A stretch of DNA of 64,000 bases from Ceratothoa steindachneri (GCA_963969495.1 OZ018321.1:130607120-130671119); one strand, 5' to 3'; counted from the stretch's first letter, positions 11,292 through 23,574 are shown. The notes: generated by a model not told the origin, from the sequence alone. Numbers and translations are program-made.

Positions 11292-12900
11292 GTAACTTCA
11301 CTCCCTAATTTTACTTGCAGCTACATTTCTTTATTATGGTAAACTCCATACATTTGTAGTATGGGGTTGAAGGGGTTTCTTTATAAAGTCTTTCTCCCTT
11401 GTTTTCCTTCTTTTTATCCTAGTATTTCTCCCTTGTTTTCATTCCTTTTTATCCTAGTCTCGTTCTCCCAAGGAAGTCTCCAACTCTCTTTTATTATCCT
11501 CTTCATTTATCCCTTTTTTCTATCATTAATGTAAACCATCATTCCTTTCTCTCGCTAGTTTAATATCTCATTTTTATTTATGCCATGTGCTGCCATTAAA
11601 TGGAGTGTTCTGCACTTTCCTGTGATAATTTATAGATTATTTGACTTCTTTGAGGAGGAGGCTGTATTTCATTTTATTCCACTCTCTTTGATGTTGGTCA
11701 CGTTCCAGCACTGTCCTTCCACACTCTGGAACGTGCCTTTTTCTTGCTTTTGTTTGTTTTTGTTGTGTTTTTATTGATTTTTGTTTTTTATGTCGCTTAA
11801 TAATATGCTGAAAAGTGATTATGGCAACTTAAACCCTTGGCCTTGGTAGCAGTCACCAGTTAGATGGCAAAAAATTTTTATCTTTATTTCTGACTTATCT
11901 TTTGGGGGTATGGTTGTTTTTTGCTGTAGGATAGTACATCGCAATCTGATAATTTCATAATACATGGATTTTGCTTTATTCTTATGATTATCATTCCAAA
12001 ACTCAAAATATAGTCCTGGCCAAAAGTTTTGACTATTACAGTGGACCCCACAAGTTTAGATAGAACACCTGCACAAATTTACATGCTTTTAGTTAATGCA
12101 GGTTAATGAAATTTACAATGCCAGTGGAACTTTATGGAATAAATACAATGTAATGATCAGAAATGCAAAATGGTCAATGGGAAAAACCTTATACTGCAAA
12201 ACTAACAAAAAACTCACTGCTCTGTGTTCCAACACGTACCTCATTTGAACAATAAAAGGAAATTAACCACCTTTGAAGCAATTTATCCGTATTACATAAT
12301 TAGCATCTCCAGCCTGGCAACCCACTACTGGCCTATTCTTTGACAAATCAGGCACAAATTCTGAACTATAGAACCACATCCTTTCAAATTTTTATGAAAA
12401 TTGCTCTATGAGTAGATATTTTGGCTGAAACTAAAGTCTTAAATCTATTTTTCAATATCTTAATAAGAAGCAAAGTTATGGGGGATTTGCACCCCCCATC
12501 CATACACACACATAAAAACACATATCTCAGCCCATAATTTTCCTATAAACTTACACAAAAACCATGCCAAGGAGAATTTTTATATCTTTTAAATTGATTA
12601 AGTCAATATTTTAAGAAGCAATATTACAAAAATTATAACATAATTTCACAGTTATCAAAAGCCATAAGGGCCTATCAAAGGTTATCCACATCTGTCAAAA
12701 CCCACCCACAAAATGCATCCATCAGATTGTGTCAGATTAGGCATCTACAATATACAATTAGAACCATCCACAAGAATGTGTCAAAACAAAAAGCATCATC
12801 ATCATAATGAAAAACTGCATCCACAGGAATGAGTCCAGAATACCCCTCCCCCATATAATCATATAATCTCAGTTTGAAAACTTTCAAGTTTGGACTGACT
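11292..12900. other. Intron sequence, no gene; possible Tc1 end and one dispersed repeat
   Basis: Near 11390-11460 a roughly 36-bp unit (CTCCCTTGTTTTC then TTTTTATCCTAGT) occurs twice. At about 12009-12045, CCTGGCCAAAAGTTTTGAC resembles a Tc1/mariner terminus; no partner end was found. A dispersed repeat lies at 12368-12495 and is listed separately. Otherwise AT-rich and featureless. Confidence 0.4.
12368..12495 (-). repeat. Dispersed repeat, inverted relative to 19905-20050
   Basis: The reverse complement shares an ordered series of words with 19905-20050: AACTTTGCTT, TTAAGATATTGA, TTTCAGC, AATATCTAC-like and TTTTCAT. Similarity by eye is about 75-80 percent. In the other copy it directly precedes LINE thumb sequence, so both may belong to one old LINE family. 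Confidence 0.5.
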
Positions 12901-14345
12901 AAGACCAAAAGTGCACAGGGCGGAGCCTCGGTGACATCGGGGCCCCTCATTCAGAGGTTACCTGGCGTTTTCGAGCCCGCTGGCTTCAAGCGCCTCCTCG
13001 TTATTCGCTCCACTGATGGCACTATGTAGTCCAAGGGCAACATGATCCATCAGAGGAGAGGATTAGCTAGTGCAATTGGTAGAGAGCCGAAGGTGACCCG
13101 TTTCTCGGACGGGAGCCTTCTGGCGAATGCGGCGAATCCCGCCTAGGCGGCCAAGATAAGTGCTCTTCGGACACTTCATGGCACCCCGGTGAGTGTGACG
13201 CCGCACTCTACCATGAACTTTGTGAAAGGAGTAGTTTATGCGAGGGAACTCGTTGACTACTCCATTGAGGACATCACCCTAGAGCTGGCCGACCATGGGG
13301 CGGTCCAGGTCGAACTTGTGATGAGAAAACAGGGAGGGGCCTCGAGACCCACCCCTACACTCTTCGTCACGTTCGACTGTGACAAGCTCCCTGAGTCGGT
13401 GCGTGCCGGTTGGTACTGCTACCGCGTGAAGGGATTCGTGCCACTGCCGCGGATGTGCTATTACTGTCACTGTTTCGGCCATACGAATCGCTCATGTAGA
13501 CGTGCAAGGTCGGGGTCACCCGAAGTCTGTGTAAATTGCTCTAAGGTCGTGTGTGGCCAAGTGTGTCAATTGCGGAGAGCTGCACCCTGCTTCTTCGAAG
13601 CAATGTGGTGCATATCTTGAGAAAGAAATCCTGGCCGTTCAGGCCCAGGATCGACTCTCATTCCGCGAGGCTAAGGACTTGGTCCTGGCGCGCCCGGCTC
13701 TGCCTGGGACGTCATATGCCTCAATAGTTAGAAAGGCACCCTCTGCTCCTGGCCCATCCAAGCCAACGAGCACGGTTGTTTCCGCGCCCATTTGGAGCCC
13801 TTCTGCGGGCTAGACCCAACCCGGGCGCTCCCCTGGTAAAGCTGGCGGCAAAAAGGGTTCATACCCAGCCCAGGCTAAAACCAGGGCTTCCCCCTCTACC
13901 CCCAGCGTGACCGTTTCCCGTAAGGCGAAACGGCCACGCGCCTCCACCGAGTCGTTAGACTCACAGGAGCAACACCCCTGAAGTTGGTCGCTAGGCCATC
14001 TTCCGGGGTTCCTAAAGCTGTCCCCCGAAAGGAGGACAGCAACAAAGGAGCTTCGGCTTCTTCGCCACGCCTAGTGGTGGAGGGAGTGGCTCGGAGACGG
14101 TGGTTCCTCGAAAAGAGGGCCCCCCCCCGCCTCCGAAGCCGCAACGCCCGCCTAAGGTTTCGAGGCGGAGGGAGGAAAAGACTCGCATGGCGAGCCCAAC
14201 CTTCCCCAATAAGTCCTCGAAGGCGACAGCGCCTTCAGCGCTTTGTCCGGCTAACAGCGCCAGGAGTTCTGCCCCCGGGAAGCGTACGGCCATTCCCGTG
14301 AGGGTCTTCTGTTCGAGGAGGTCCCCTGCGTCTCCTCCGAGCTAG
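12901..14345 (+). pseudogene. LINE ORF1 (gag-like, CCHC zinc knuckles), copy B
   Basis: ORF1 products of I-like LINEs bind element RNA. Readable blocks are RLPGVFEPAGFKRLLVIRST (about 12955), REPKVTRFSDGSLL, and the 13189-13620 frame with RMCYYCHCFGHTNRSCRR, a CX2CX4HX4C knuckle. A second knuckle (CVNC, then KCVNCGELHPASSKQCG) continues in the 13553-13813 frame after a frameshift. A low-complexity basic, Pro/Ser-rich tail follows and closes with TAG at 14343-14345. Several stops and shifts make it non-functional. The same knuckle block recurs in copies D and E. Confidence 0.82.
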
Positions 14346-15049
14346 GCCTGGAGGGCATATTCCTTCAATGGAATTGCCGTGGACTCCGGGCAAACTGGGA
14401 GGAGCTGCGGAGGCTCGTCTTGTCCCGTTCCCCGTTAGCTCTCTTTTTGCAGGAGACCATGCAAGGCGCCTGCCCCCTGCCCGCTCTCCCTGGGTATAAG
14501 GGTCTCGCGACCCCACCACCGCGGGATGGTTGGGCTGGGGGATGCGCGGTTTACACCCGGCATGATGTCTCCGTTCTTCCTTTCTCTTTAGATACCTCCT
14601 TTCAGGCAGTGGCTGTGCAGCTGCACCTGGATAGGAGGTATACTATCATTTCTGCGTATATTCCAACGTCAGATGACTTCGACGCGGGGGACTTCCGCCG
14701 CGTCTTGGCACGGTTGCCGAGGCCCTTTCTCTTGCTTGGAGATCTGAACGTCAGGCATCCTCTCTGGGGAGATTACTCCATAAATCCCAGGGAACAAGTC
14801 CTTGCCAATCTGATCGAAGAGCTTGAGATGGGTGTCCTAAACGTGGATGAGTTTACGCATCACTGTCCGAGAACCGCTTCATTTTCTTGCCTTGACCTAT
14901 CTTTGTGCTCTTCGGATGCACAGCCTGATTTTGATTGGGGGGTGGTAGATGACCTCCATGGTAGTGATCACTTTCCCATTCAAATATCATTTTCAAGGCA
15001 ACTGCCGCCTGAGAGCCCACCTCGGTGGTGCTTGGCGCGGGCGCGGTGA
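14312..15049 (+). pseudogene. LINE endonuclease, complete domain (copy B)
   Basis: The frame is open from about 14312 without ATG, overlapping the end of ORF1 in another frame. It contains IFLQWNCRGLRANW (catalytic Asn), LFLQETMQG (catalytic Glu), LLLGDLNVRHPLWGD, and GSDHFPIQISF at the C-terminal end. All endonuclease signature residues are therefore present, unlike in copy A. The frame ends at 15049 because of an insertion relative to copy A, and the linker and RT continue in other frames. Overlap with ORF1 suggests that ORF2 translation depends on a frameshift or reinitiation, but damage obscures the native arrangement. Confidence 0.85.
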
Positions 15050-17015
15050 CGTGCATTTCAGGAAATGACTGAATTCTCTATCTCAGTCGAGGATTTTAGG
15101 TCGGTAGATGAGGCCGTTGAGTTCTTTTCCGGCAACCTCATCGCCGTGGGCCTGACTACTATTCCTAGAACGTCTGACCGTTTTGCACTCCGACCACTTT
15201 CATGGTGGTCGGCCGAGTGTGAGACGGCCCTCAAACAGAAGCGTTATGCCTACATGCGCTATAAGCGGCACCCGAACTATTTCACTGTCTCTGAATTTCG
15301 TCGGGCTAGGGCTAGGTTCCGGTATATTTCGAAGCACGCCCGCCGCTCTTCTTGGCGGGCATACTTGTCTTCACTTAACGGGAAGATCCCTCTAGCAGAG
15401 GTGTGAAAGCGAGTCAAAGGATTCGGGGCCAGTTCTCACAGGACCCCCCTCCCGTTCTCCAGGAGAATGGGACCGCAATCTCGGACCCCGCGTCCGTGGC
15501 GGAATCCTTCGCGACCGCTTTTTGCGCATTCTCTAGCCGGGATGCTGCTCCGCCAGCATTCAATGCACGTCGTGATGTCGCGGAAGGCCGCCGGCTGGAA
15601 TTTACCTGCAGAGGCGGAGAACCCTTCATCGACAGGTTTACTGGGAGCGAGTTGCGCTCCGCTCTCGTTTCGTGCGCGGACACCGCCCATGGTCCGGACG
15701 ATGTCCCGTACGCCATGCTTCGACACCTGGGTGAGCGAGGCATGGCCTTTCTGTTAGATTTGTTCAACAGGATCTGGGTGGAGGGTCTTCTCCCAGATTC
15801 CTGGCGAATCGCTACTGTGCTCGCCTTTCGCAAGCCGGGGAGAGATCACTCTACTCTGACCGGTTTCCGCCCAATCTCTCTAACCTCTTGCGTGTGCAAG
15901 TTGATGGAGAAATTGGTAAATGTTAGATTAGCCTTTTTCCTGGACAGCGGAGGCCATCTGTCTTCTGCACAGTGCGGCTTCCGCAAGTTCCACTCCACGT
16001 CGGATGCTCTGCTCCGACTGGAAAATGCCGTCCTCGAGGCTTTCCTTCGTAGACAGCATTACGCCACGGTCTTTTTCGATCTGGAGAAGGCCTATGATAC
16101 CGCATGGCGATACGGTATCATGGAGACTCTCCACACGATGGGGGCAAGGGGACGCCTCCCAGTCTTTATATCTGAATTTTTGCGAGATCGTCGATTCCGC
16201 GTACGGGTGGGGGGAGCTCTCTCCGGCCCAAAGGAGCAGGAAGAGGGTGTCCCGCAGGAAAGTGTCCTCAGTGTCACACTCTTTGCCCTGAGCATCAACG
16301 TCATCACCTCGGTGCTGACGGAAGATGTTCTCGCTACGTTCTACGTGGACGACCTTTCAATCTCTTTTGGCGCGGCCAAGATGCCAACTCTGGAGCGTCG
16401 ACTCCAACAGGCATTGTACCGCGTCTCTCGCTATGCCGAAGCGCCCAGATTTCGGTTTTCTTTGGCCAAGACTAAGTTGGTGCACTTCTGCCACCATCCA
16501 CGTCTCCACCCTCACCCAGATTTGTTTCTTAATGGGGTGCGCTTGGATGTAGTTGAGTCGCATCATTTCCTTGGTCTTGTATTCGACCGACGCTTCACCT
16601 GGGAGGCTCATATTCGCAGCCTTAGGTCTCTTGTACCCGCGCCATGGATATTCGCCGTTCCGTGACGTTCAGCGCTTGGGGTGCTGATAGGGCTACTGCC
16701 CTACTTTTTTATCGATCCTTTGTTCGTTTGAAGCTCGACTACGGATGCGAGTTTTATGCATCCGCAGCCGAGCGTTTATTGCGGAAGGTGGATTCGATCC
16801 ACCACACCGGCCTCCGCTTTGCGACCGGTGCCTTCCGCACTTTTCCCATTGAGAGCCTATTGGTCGATGCTGGGGAGATGCCACTCGCTCTGCGCCGCGT
16901 GCAGTGCATCACTCGCCTGTACGCGCGAGCCCGGCGCCTCCCTCAGTCGCCAACAGCTTTCAATGCATCCGCAGCTGATCTCGACGGTGCCTATGCCGCC
17001 GAGAGACGCCAGTGA
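15050..17015 (+). pseudogene. LINE linker and reverse transcriptase (copy B)
   Basis: The 15065-15406 frame carries the linker (SAECETALKQKRYAYMRYK). The 15403-16665 frame carries RT with GFRPISLTSCVCKLMEKL, VFFDLEKAYD, EEGVPQESVLSV and FYVDDLSISF. The 16644-17015 frame carries the thumb (LKLDYGCEFYASAAERLL). In the PQG box the Gly is changed to Glu, which is unusual for RT and suggests damage beyond the frameshifts. Nearly every residue otherwise matches copy A. The 17015 stop lies at a point where copy A reads through. Confidence 0.86.
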
Positions 17016-17075
17016 TAACCTAAGCCCTTTGGGTTTAGGGCCAGGCAACTCCTTCGAGAGCTAGATATAGCTCTC

Positions 17076-17751
17076 GTGCCGGTGGCGCTCCTGGTTCTGC
17101 CCAGGACGCCACCCTGGAGGGTACCAAATTTGGCTATTTGTCGCACCGTCTCTGCTCCCAAAGCTTGTACGGCGCCGGGAGTATTGCGTTTGACCTTTTT
17201 GGAGCACACCTTGTGTCACGCTGGAACCGTGCCAGTGTATACGGATGGCTCCATGTCCCAAGAGGGGGTCGGCTTCTACGTCGTATCCCCTATGTTTGAA
17301 GTCAGCGGGGCTCTGCCAGGCGCTGCGTCTGTCTTCACGGCCGAGCTGGTGGCAATACACCACTCGGTACGGCAGATTACGCGACGTGCCCGGTTTGGAG
17401 ACCGGATTGTGATCTATAGCGACTCACAAAGCGCCCTGAGTGCTCTCGGGGCATTGGAATCTCCGCATCCTCTGGTTCGCGATATCCGTGACGCCACGGT
17501 TTTGGCGACCGAGCAGATGTCGAGATTATCTTCTGCTGGTTTCCTGGACATGTAGGAATTGTGGGGAATGAGTGCGCCAAAGAGTCCGCGAGGACTCTGC
17601 GCCTGGACCAGCGTTTCGCTCTTCCTCACACCGACTACATGGCAGGAATACGGGCAGCTCTTCGGACTGCTTGGCAAAGAAGATGGGAGACGGTCAAAGG
17701 GAACTTAAAGTTGCGTGCCATTGCGCTGCGACTGTTCCCATGGACCTATCC
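17076..17751 (+). pseudogene. LINE RNase H, broken (copy B)
   Basis: The 17076-17555 frame contains PVYTDGSMSQEGVGFY, TAELVAIHHSVRQITR and IYSDSQSALSALGALE. An indel near 17512 then shifts WVPGHVG out of frame. The 17561-17794 frame resumes with KESARTLRLDQRFALPHTDY and ends in foreign sequence after about 17751. The region that would hold the C-terminal Cys/His motif is gone. Confidence 0.83.
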
Positions 17752-19904
17752 TCTGAAACGTAAACAAAATGGAGCTATTTCACGATTTAATTGAAAATAT
17801 TAAAAATTCCTTGAATATTTTGTCTAACACTCAACGTTAACTATCTTCCTGAACTTAAATATATTACACCAAATAAACAAACAAAAAATGTCACTGAATA
17901 GAGAGAGCATTGAGAACACGTCCGATTGCTACCATTGTTGCGCCTTCTACACTTTTAAATGTGGAAGAGGGACCCCTAAAGTATATGGAAATGAAAAAAT
18001 ATATTTTTCCCCAAAAGGCACCATCCCTTATGTTTTTTAAAATGCATAATTTCTTTTGTATATTTTACTTAGTCTGTTCAATATACAAGGTTTTAAATAT
18101 ATCAAACTTTTTAGCATAGACAACATAGACAGCAACAACAACTATAAACAATAGATAGTATATGCGGTATTATACCTGTTGAATCACTTTGTTATAAAGG
18201 AATTTGGCTGCTGCTTTTGGGTAAAATGAATATGTGATTGCAACTCCTGCATTCAATTGGGGGGACTCAACACACTCAATGTTCTTCATCAATACCCAAA
18301 ATGTATCCTCATTGACAAAAAAAGAGAATTTGTTTTATGCAGCCTGATTGATGCATGAAGTTAATTTTGCAGTCTTTATGTTTATCTGAGATTTCTTCAA
18401 TAAACATTATGTAAGGAATATTTTCCTAGACTCAAAGAAAATATTGGCATGTATTGTAGTCAATGTAGGTGATGGAAGGAATTGATATATCAGCTGAAAT
18501 TGGGTGGAGAGTATATTCTTTTGACTATGATGTTTTGAATGCTTTGACATTCATTAAACTCTTGGCAGTAATTTTATCGAATCTTTGTGTCCCTGTTAAA
18601 GTTGGAGCAGTCTCAAATTTAAATTGCAATTGCTCTTCAATTGTTGATATGTCATCAGATGGAATGTAAAAGAATTGAATTTCTGTAAAATAATTTCTAG
18701 AAAATATGAAAAATTCTAATGGTGTTATAATTGTTGATTTATAGACCCTCTGAAGACTCCTTAGTTGCATCTTTTAACCACACCTCCACTGCCATCACAG
18801 GCATTCTGGCCATGACTGTTACTGGAAAAATTCCATTCGCAATTCATTCCAAAGTCTAAAAATGATAGCACCGATTTATGAAGTTGTACTTATTTTTATA
18901 CTGAACTGCACAACATCTACTAGCACTATATTTATGAAGTTGTACTTATTTTTGTACTGAGAACACGACCATCTGAGAAATAGCTAACTTTGGTGCATTA
19001 TGGAAGAATATTTATGGCAAGCACAAGTTTTTTAAGAAATTCATGAATTACAGCTACTGAATGGGTCAATAAGTCACTGATGGTTAAGACAATTTGTGTT
19101 CCCATTTTTATAAACTATGAAAGGGTGTACAGTAGCTAGTATTTAACCAGTGAAAGCTTTGGCTTCATCTCATACAACAAAAAAGTAATTTTCAGAAAAG
19201 TCACCAAGAATAATGACTTCTCTGTCCAAGTTTTTTAAAAAATATTTCAAATATGCCAATTGTGACTTGGAAATATAATGGTGCTGTGTTAGGGAAAAAA
19301 TTCTGGATGATAAAGTAGCAGTAAATTCATCTTTTGAAGAAATGTTGATGCTGAGTGTTGTTGACATATCTGTTTTAATCCACTGCAAATAATTAATGTT
19401 AGGCCTAAGTTATAAACAATCAAGGAAATTTATTAGAAACAAAAATGTTGAGTGCATTTAAATCTCTATATCTTATAGATAATATAAATATACCAAATGA
19501 ATGATGCATCATCAAAAATGTGAGAGGTAATGCTTTTTATGGAAAAGGATGTATTGAAGAAATCTCAGATGAACATCACAACTGTAAAATTAACTTCATG
19601 CACCAAACCTGGTTCATGTTGTGCTAACAAATTCTCTTTTTCGTCCACTGAAGATAGATGTTATGTATTGATATTAAACAGACCAAGTAAAATATACAAA
19701 ATAAATTATGCATTTTAGCAACAAAAGGGATGGTGCTTTTTTTGGAGGAAAAAAATATATTTCCATGTACTTTGGCTGCCCCTCCCCATTTAAAAATATA
19801 GATTACTGTAACTTTATTATTTCTATGTAAAATAATGACTTAATCAATTTCAAAGAGCTAAAAATTTTCTTGAATTGCTTTTTGTTTAATCTCCCAAACC
19901 CCTC
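17752..19904. other. Intron sequence, no gene recognised
   Basis: AT-rich. A 29-base word beginning TTATGAAGTTGTACTT occurs twice about 57 bases apart (near 18873 and 18930), a small local duplication. No TE protein or exon was recognised. Confidence 0.4.
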
Positions 19905-20050
19905 CCAATTGGAATGACCAGAACTTTGCTTTTAATTAAGATATTGAGAGTTGGATTTCAGACTTGGTGGTTTCAGCTAAATATCTACCCATACACAAAT
20001 TTTCATCAAAATCTAAGAGGGTGTTGTACCACCCCATGGCTGATTTGTCA
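19905..20050 (+). repeat. Dispersed repeat, partner of 12368-12495
   Basis: See the inverted partner for the shared words. This copy runs directly into the LINE fragment that starts at about 20030, which suggests it is part of that element. Confidence 0.5.
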
Positions 20051-20620
20051 GATAATCGGCCTACTGCTAAAGCTAACACACACAAACTTGAAACAGCACA
20101 AAACAAAGCCCCTAGGATAATTTTTGGCTGCACACAAACTTCCCACATAACACACCTTCATTCAAAAACCAAAATTCTCCACATAAATGCGCAATTTAAC
20201 ATAAAAGGCTCACACTTCTACCCCAAAACATGTGCTCAATCATGCTTATGCCACACTATCAACAAAAACCATTCCCCCCAAAGGATTAACAAAGAAACAC
20301 CTTCAGTATAGAACAGAATCTACACTTCTTCCGCAACAAAAAGAAACTCACATCCATGCTCAAATAGTCAGCCGCTACTTACACCCAAAAACTCCAAAAA
20401 AAAACCCATACTGCACACACCTCCTCCAGACATAGTAAAGGAAGAATCTAGCCTCTCCAGAAACACAAGAGTCGCTCTCTCCAGACTCGGATCAGGTCAC
20501 CAACCAAACCTACAATACAACTGACTCATAAACCAAGCAGACAACCAACACTGCCCACGCTAAAAATCAACCCTCAGAAAACACTGAGCTCCTTCTATTA
20601 ACATGCCCAAATCCTGAAAC
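20030..20620 (+). pseudogene. Degenerate LINE C-terminal fragment
   Basis: The frame from 19964 reads KLETAQNKAPRIIFGCTQTS and then THLHSKTKILHINAQF, matching the RT thumb/C-terminal region of jockey-superfamily LINEs, where LExxQNKALRxIxGC is usual. Later words such as ALSRLGSGHQPNLQY match the end of the same proteins. Frames are broken by stops and shifts, and no catalytic core is present. It probably belongs to the same family as the minus-strand fragment at 8556-9125. Confidence 0.6.
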
Positions 20621-21913
20621 CCACAAACAGACCCGCAACATATCTCTAGTCAGAAACTTGTGGGCCTGTCTGTCGATGATTGTGTCCTTCTTGGCCAATG
20701 CAAGACTAACTGTAATAGCCAGTCTGGAGTGGTAGTTGGGGGGGGCAACCAAGTAACGAAAATTCTACCAGAAACTGAATACATGGATAGTAGTCCTTTT
20801 CCATATTGATTCTTCAGAACTAAGGTTCTTTTCCATTCATCTAAACTTCACACTAAAAGTTCTTTCGCAATTACCATCAATAACTATAAATCTCCCATTA
20901 AGGTAATTTTGATATTACATAGTTTATCATTTCCAGGGAATGTTGTGTATTTTGTATTTGCGATTGTATTTATTCCTTGAAATTCTAAAAGGCACTTCTT
21001 TGGTTATATTATCAAAAAATTTTTGAGTTTAGTTGATATAGCTATTTTTCCTCCCTATGCTGCTGTTCTATATAGTTTTCCTTTTTCATGCCCATGTTCT
21101 TCACTAAATGCTTTTTCTCTATTAAGCCCTTCTCCTTTCATTTATCTTTATTGTTCTGTTTCTTATTTTTTATATAGACTCTGAAACAGCATCTGCCATA
21201 CCTCTCCTGTTTCACTTATTGATTGGGTTCTCCTGTCCTTATGAGAATTTTGCAGTTATTTTATATAGTATGGCATCAATCTATTTCTTGAAATAATAAT
21301 AGTACTTTGGTAAGTCAAGACAAGTCCCTTTTTTGCTCAGTGTTGGAAGTGGGTCCACAAACCGATCCTTACATGGCAATCTCTTGCGTGCATGCATTAC
21401 GCATAAAGCTAGAGTGTGGATCGAATAATGTGTGCTTTCTATAATTAATTGAACTGATCTTGTGCTTGAGTTTGAGTCAGTTTCTCAAAGTGGCTCTTGT
21501 CACATTCATTTTTGCCAGTGTTATTGTACATTAATTGTCAAGGCGTACTAGTGGGTACCCATTCAATTTTTTCTCAAGTTGAGTTATTCATGTCATCCAA
21601 AAGACTTCCATAAGCCAGAAGAGGAAGGTGCTGCCAGACTTTAAGACAAGTAACTGCATCCCCACTACTTATAGTGACAAATTGTCAACCTCAGCAAAGG
21701 ATATTCGCAAACCATAAAAATCCCTACAGCCTCAAGATAAATTGACTGTTGTACTCAAATATATCGCATCAATACTAGTACTCAGCAGTAGAGGGTTAAA
21801 CCCATATTAGCGCACATTGACAGAATAATAAAGTGTCACAGAGATTTTTCCTCTTTTTTTTTTTCTTTCTTTGGTGGAGGTTTACTAAGCAATTAATTCC
21901 CTTATCCGAACAG
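20621..21913. other. Intron sequence before ADCK5-like exon b
   Basis: No TE protein recognised. A T-rich tract at 21846-21870 and CCGAACAG at 21906-21913 form the acceptor region of the next exon. Confidence 0.4.
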
Positions 21914-22079
21914 AGAGTCCTGACAACAGAATTCATTGATGGAATCAAAGTGAATGATGTTGAAGGAATAAAGAAAGCTGGCTTGTCCTTGAAGGACATT
22001 GATAGCAAACTGGTAAAAGCTTTTGCAGAGCAAATCTTCCATACTGGTTTTGTGCATGCTGATCCACATCCAGGAAATG
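21914..22079 (+). CDS. ADCK5: ADCK5-like exon b (catalytic loop HADPHPGN)
   Basis: The acceptor ends AACAG at 21913; the donor is GTAAGT at 22080. The exon is 166 nt, entered in phase 0 and left in phase 1. It encodes RVLTTEFIDGIKVNDVEGI, then KAFAEQIFHTGFVHADPHPGN. The final motif is the UbiB-family equivalent of the kinase catalytic loop, with its Asp and Asn. The last G joins TC of exon c to make Val. The flanking introns carry LINE copy B on one side and the old LINE/Tc1 complex on the other. Confidence 0.92.
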
Positions 22080-22599
22080 GTAAGTATAGATTTTATGTTA
22101 TGGGCTTTACTCTAATGTCGTAGGTCATTTGAGCAGCTAGCCTTCTCCATCTGATATAGGCTTGCATTATTTTCCCCCACCTCAAATTGAGGGAAAATTT
22201 TAACATGACATGTTGGGGGGGGGGGAGCTTTATAGTATAATTGGCCTAATGTAAAGAGATATGTGACAGGTAAATAAATAATAGATTTTTCTGCAATGTC
22301 TCCTTGCCATCCTAAGTAACCTGAAGTTTTAGAGCCCACACCTGTTGTGTGAAAGTAAGAATACTATCAATATGATTTCAGCTGCACATCTTAAGATGAC
22401 AAAATGCAGTGTGACTGCACCCATGCGTGAAATGAGCAGAGATGTTGAGAGTGAGAACTCACTTTCTGAATAATAATCCCATTGCATCAAATGGCTTTAG
22501 ATTGAGACCTGGGATTAGCATATTTCATCAACCCCGTTCCCATTGAGTGGGGTCATACATTTCTGTCATCCTCTAGGATTCACCCCAACCAGGACAGAC
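22080..22599. other. Intron sequence, no gene recognised
   Basis: Contains a run of about 13 G near 22216. No coding motif or terminal repeat was seen before old LINE sequence becomes recognisable at about 22600. Confidence 0.4.
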
Positions 22600-22978
22600 T
22601 TGTTTTGAAATATGATTCCTTGTTCTTGTGGTCAACTGACTCCTCACTTGAAAGAGACACATTTGCAGCCTTAAGGTCTCTTGTACCTGTGCCATGGAGA
22701 TTATTTGCTTTATAGCGTTCAGCACGTGGGGTGCTGCCTAGACTACTGTTCTTTTTTATTTTTACTCCTCCTCTCCATCCGAATGACTAATGCAAGGGGG
22801 GGGGATTTGATCCACTGCACTGGTATTCCAGATGATGCAATTCTATCTACTACACTGGTTGGATGGTTAGAGACTGGTATTTTGACACTTGCTTTAGGTT
22901 GTGCACAGTGTTGCTTGTACGAGTGAGGCCAGAGTCTTTGCCAGTCCTCAAAAGATCTCATTTCATTGGGGGCCAATT

Positions 22979-22991
22979 TTGATAGAGCCTA
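22979..22991 (+). repeat. Target-site duplication, left copy
   Basis: TTGATAGAGCCTA, identical to 23575-23587; it brackets the nested LINE fragment. Confidence 0.85.
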
Positions 22992-23574
22992 CGGGCAGCT
23001 CTTCGGACTGCTTGGCAAAGAAGATGGGAGACGGTCGAGGGGAACTTAAAGTTGCGTGCCATTGCGCCGCGACTGTTCCCATGGACCTATCCCCCAATGC
23101 CGCGGCGGCTTCAGGTTGCTTTCTGTCGTCTTCGAATCGGACACACTCGTGTGACGCATCGCTACTTGATGGAGCGCTCGCCTGCGCCCTATTGCAACGA
23201 CTGCGTCGTCCCCCAGACTGTTCGGCACATTCTTGTCGAATGTCCCAGTCTGGGTGATCTTCGCGCACGACACCTGTCCCGGTACCGGGATGGGCGGGGT
23301 CGCTACCGCCTGTCCCTTGTACTCGGGACGAGTGCGTGCACCATGACTAGGGGACTTATTGACTTTTGGGGGGAGGCTGGCCTTCTCCCTTTCATTTAAC
23401 CCGGTTTAATTGTTGTTGTTGTTTTTGTTATTGCTTTTTTATTGTTATTGTTATTTCTTTTTATTGTTTCCTGTTTAATTTTTAAAGTAGCCTAGAACTA
23501 GGCTGTTTGTTTACGGCGACTAATGCCTAAGTCGGCAGTCGCCAGATAGCCCCTTAATTAAAAAAAATAAAAAA
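22992..23574 (+). mobile_element. Young 5'-truncated I-like LINE 3' end, nested
   Basis: The insert starts at CGGGCAGCTCTTCGGACTGC, after the RNase H core, and includes the C-terminal Cys/His region: frame 23052-23399 gives CRLRIGHTRVTHRYLMER and YCNDCVVPQTVRHILVEC, ending GEAGLLPFI and a stop. The 3'UTR, stem-loop (23515-23543) and A-rich tail (to 23574) follow. This part is intact where copies A and B are broken, so it gives the native C-terminus of ORF2. It is a typical target-primed, 5'-truncated insertion. Confidence 0.88.

Larger units (their letters stand above)
12901..17751 (+). mobile_element. I-like LINE copy B, truncated at both ends
   Basis: This is the most complete recent copy: ORF1 (lacking its N-terminus), endonuclease, RT and most of RNase H. 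It starts at AAGACCAAAA in ORF1 and ends abruptly at about 17751 inside the region after RNase H, with no 3'UTR or tail. The 3' loss cannot come from ordinary LINE truncation, which trims 5' ends, so a later deletion or rearrangement is likely. Damage relative to copy A includes a 7-base insertion near 15045, a one-base loss near 16626, a stop at 17013-17015 and an indel near 17512. It lies in the intron between exons a and b of the ADCK5-like gene, same strand. Confidence 0.9.

Noticed and set aside
13896..14519. Several overlapping Arg/Pro-rich frames around the ORF1/ORF2 junction
   Set aside because: Low-complexity GC-rich LINE sequence reads open in several frames; only ORF1 and the endonuclease frame match relatives.
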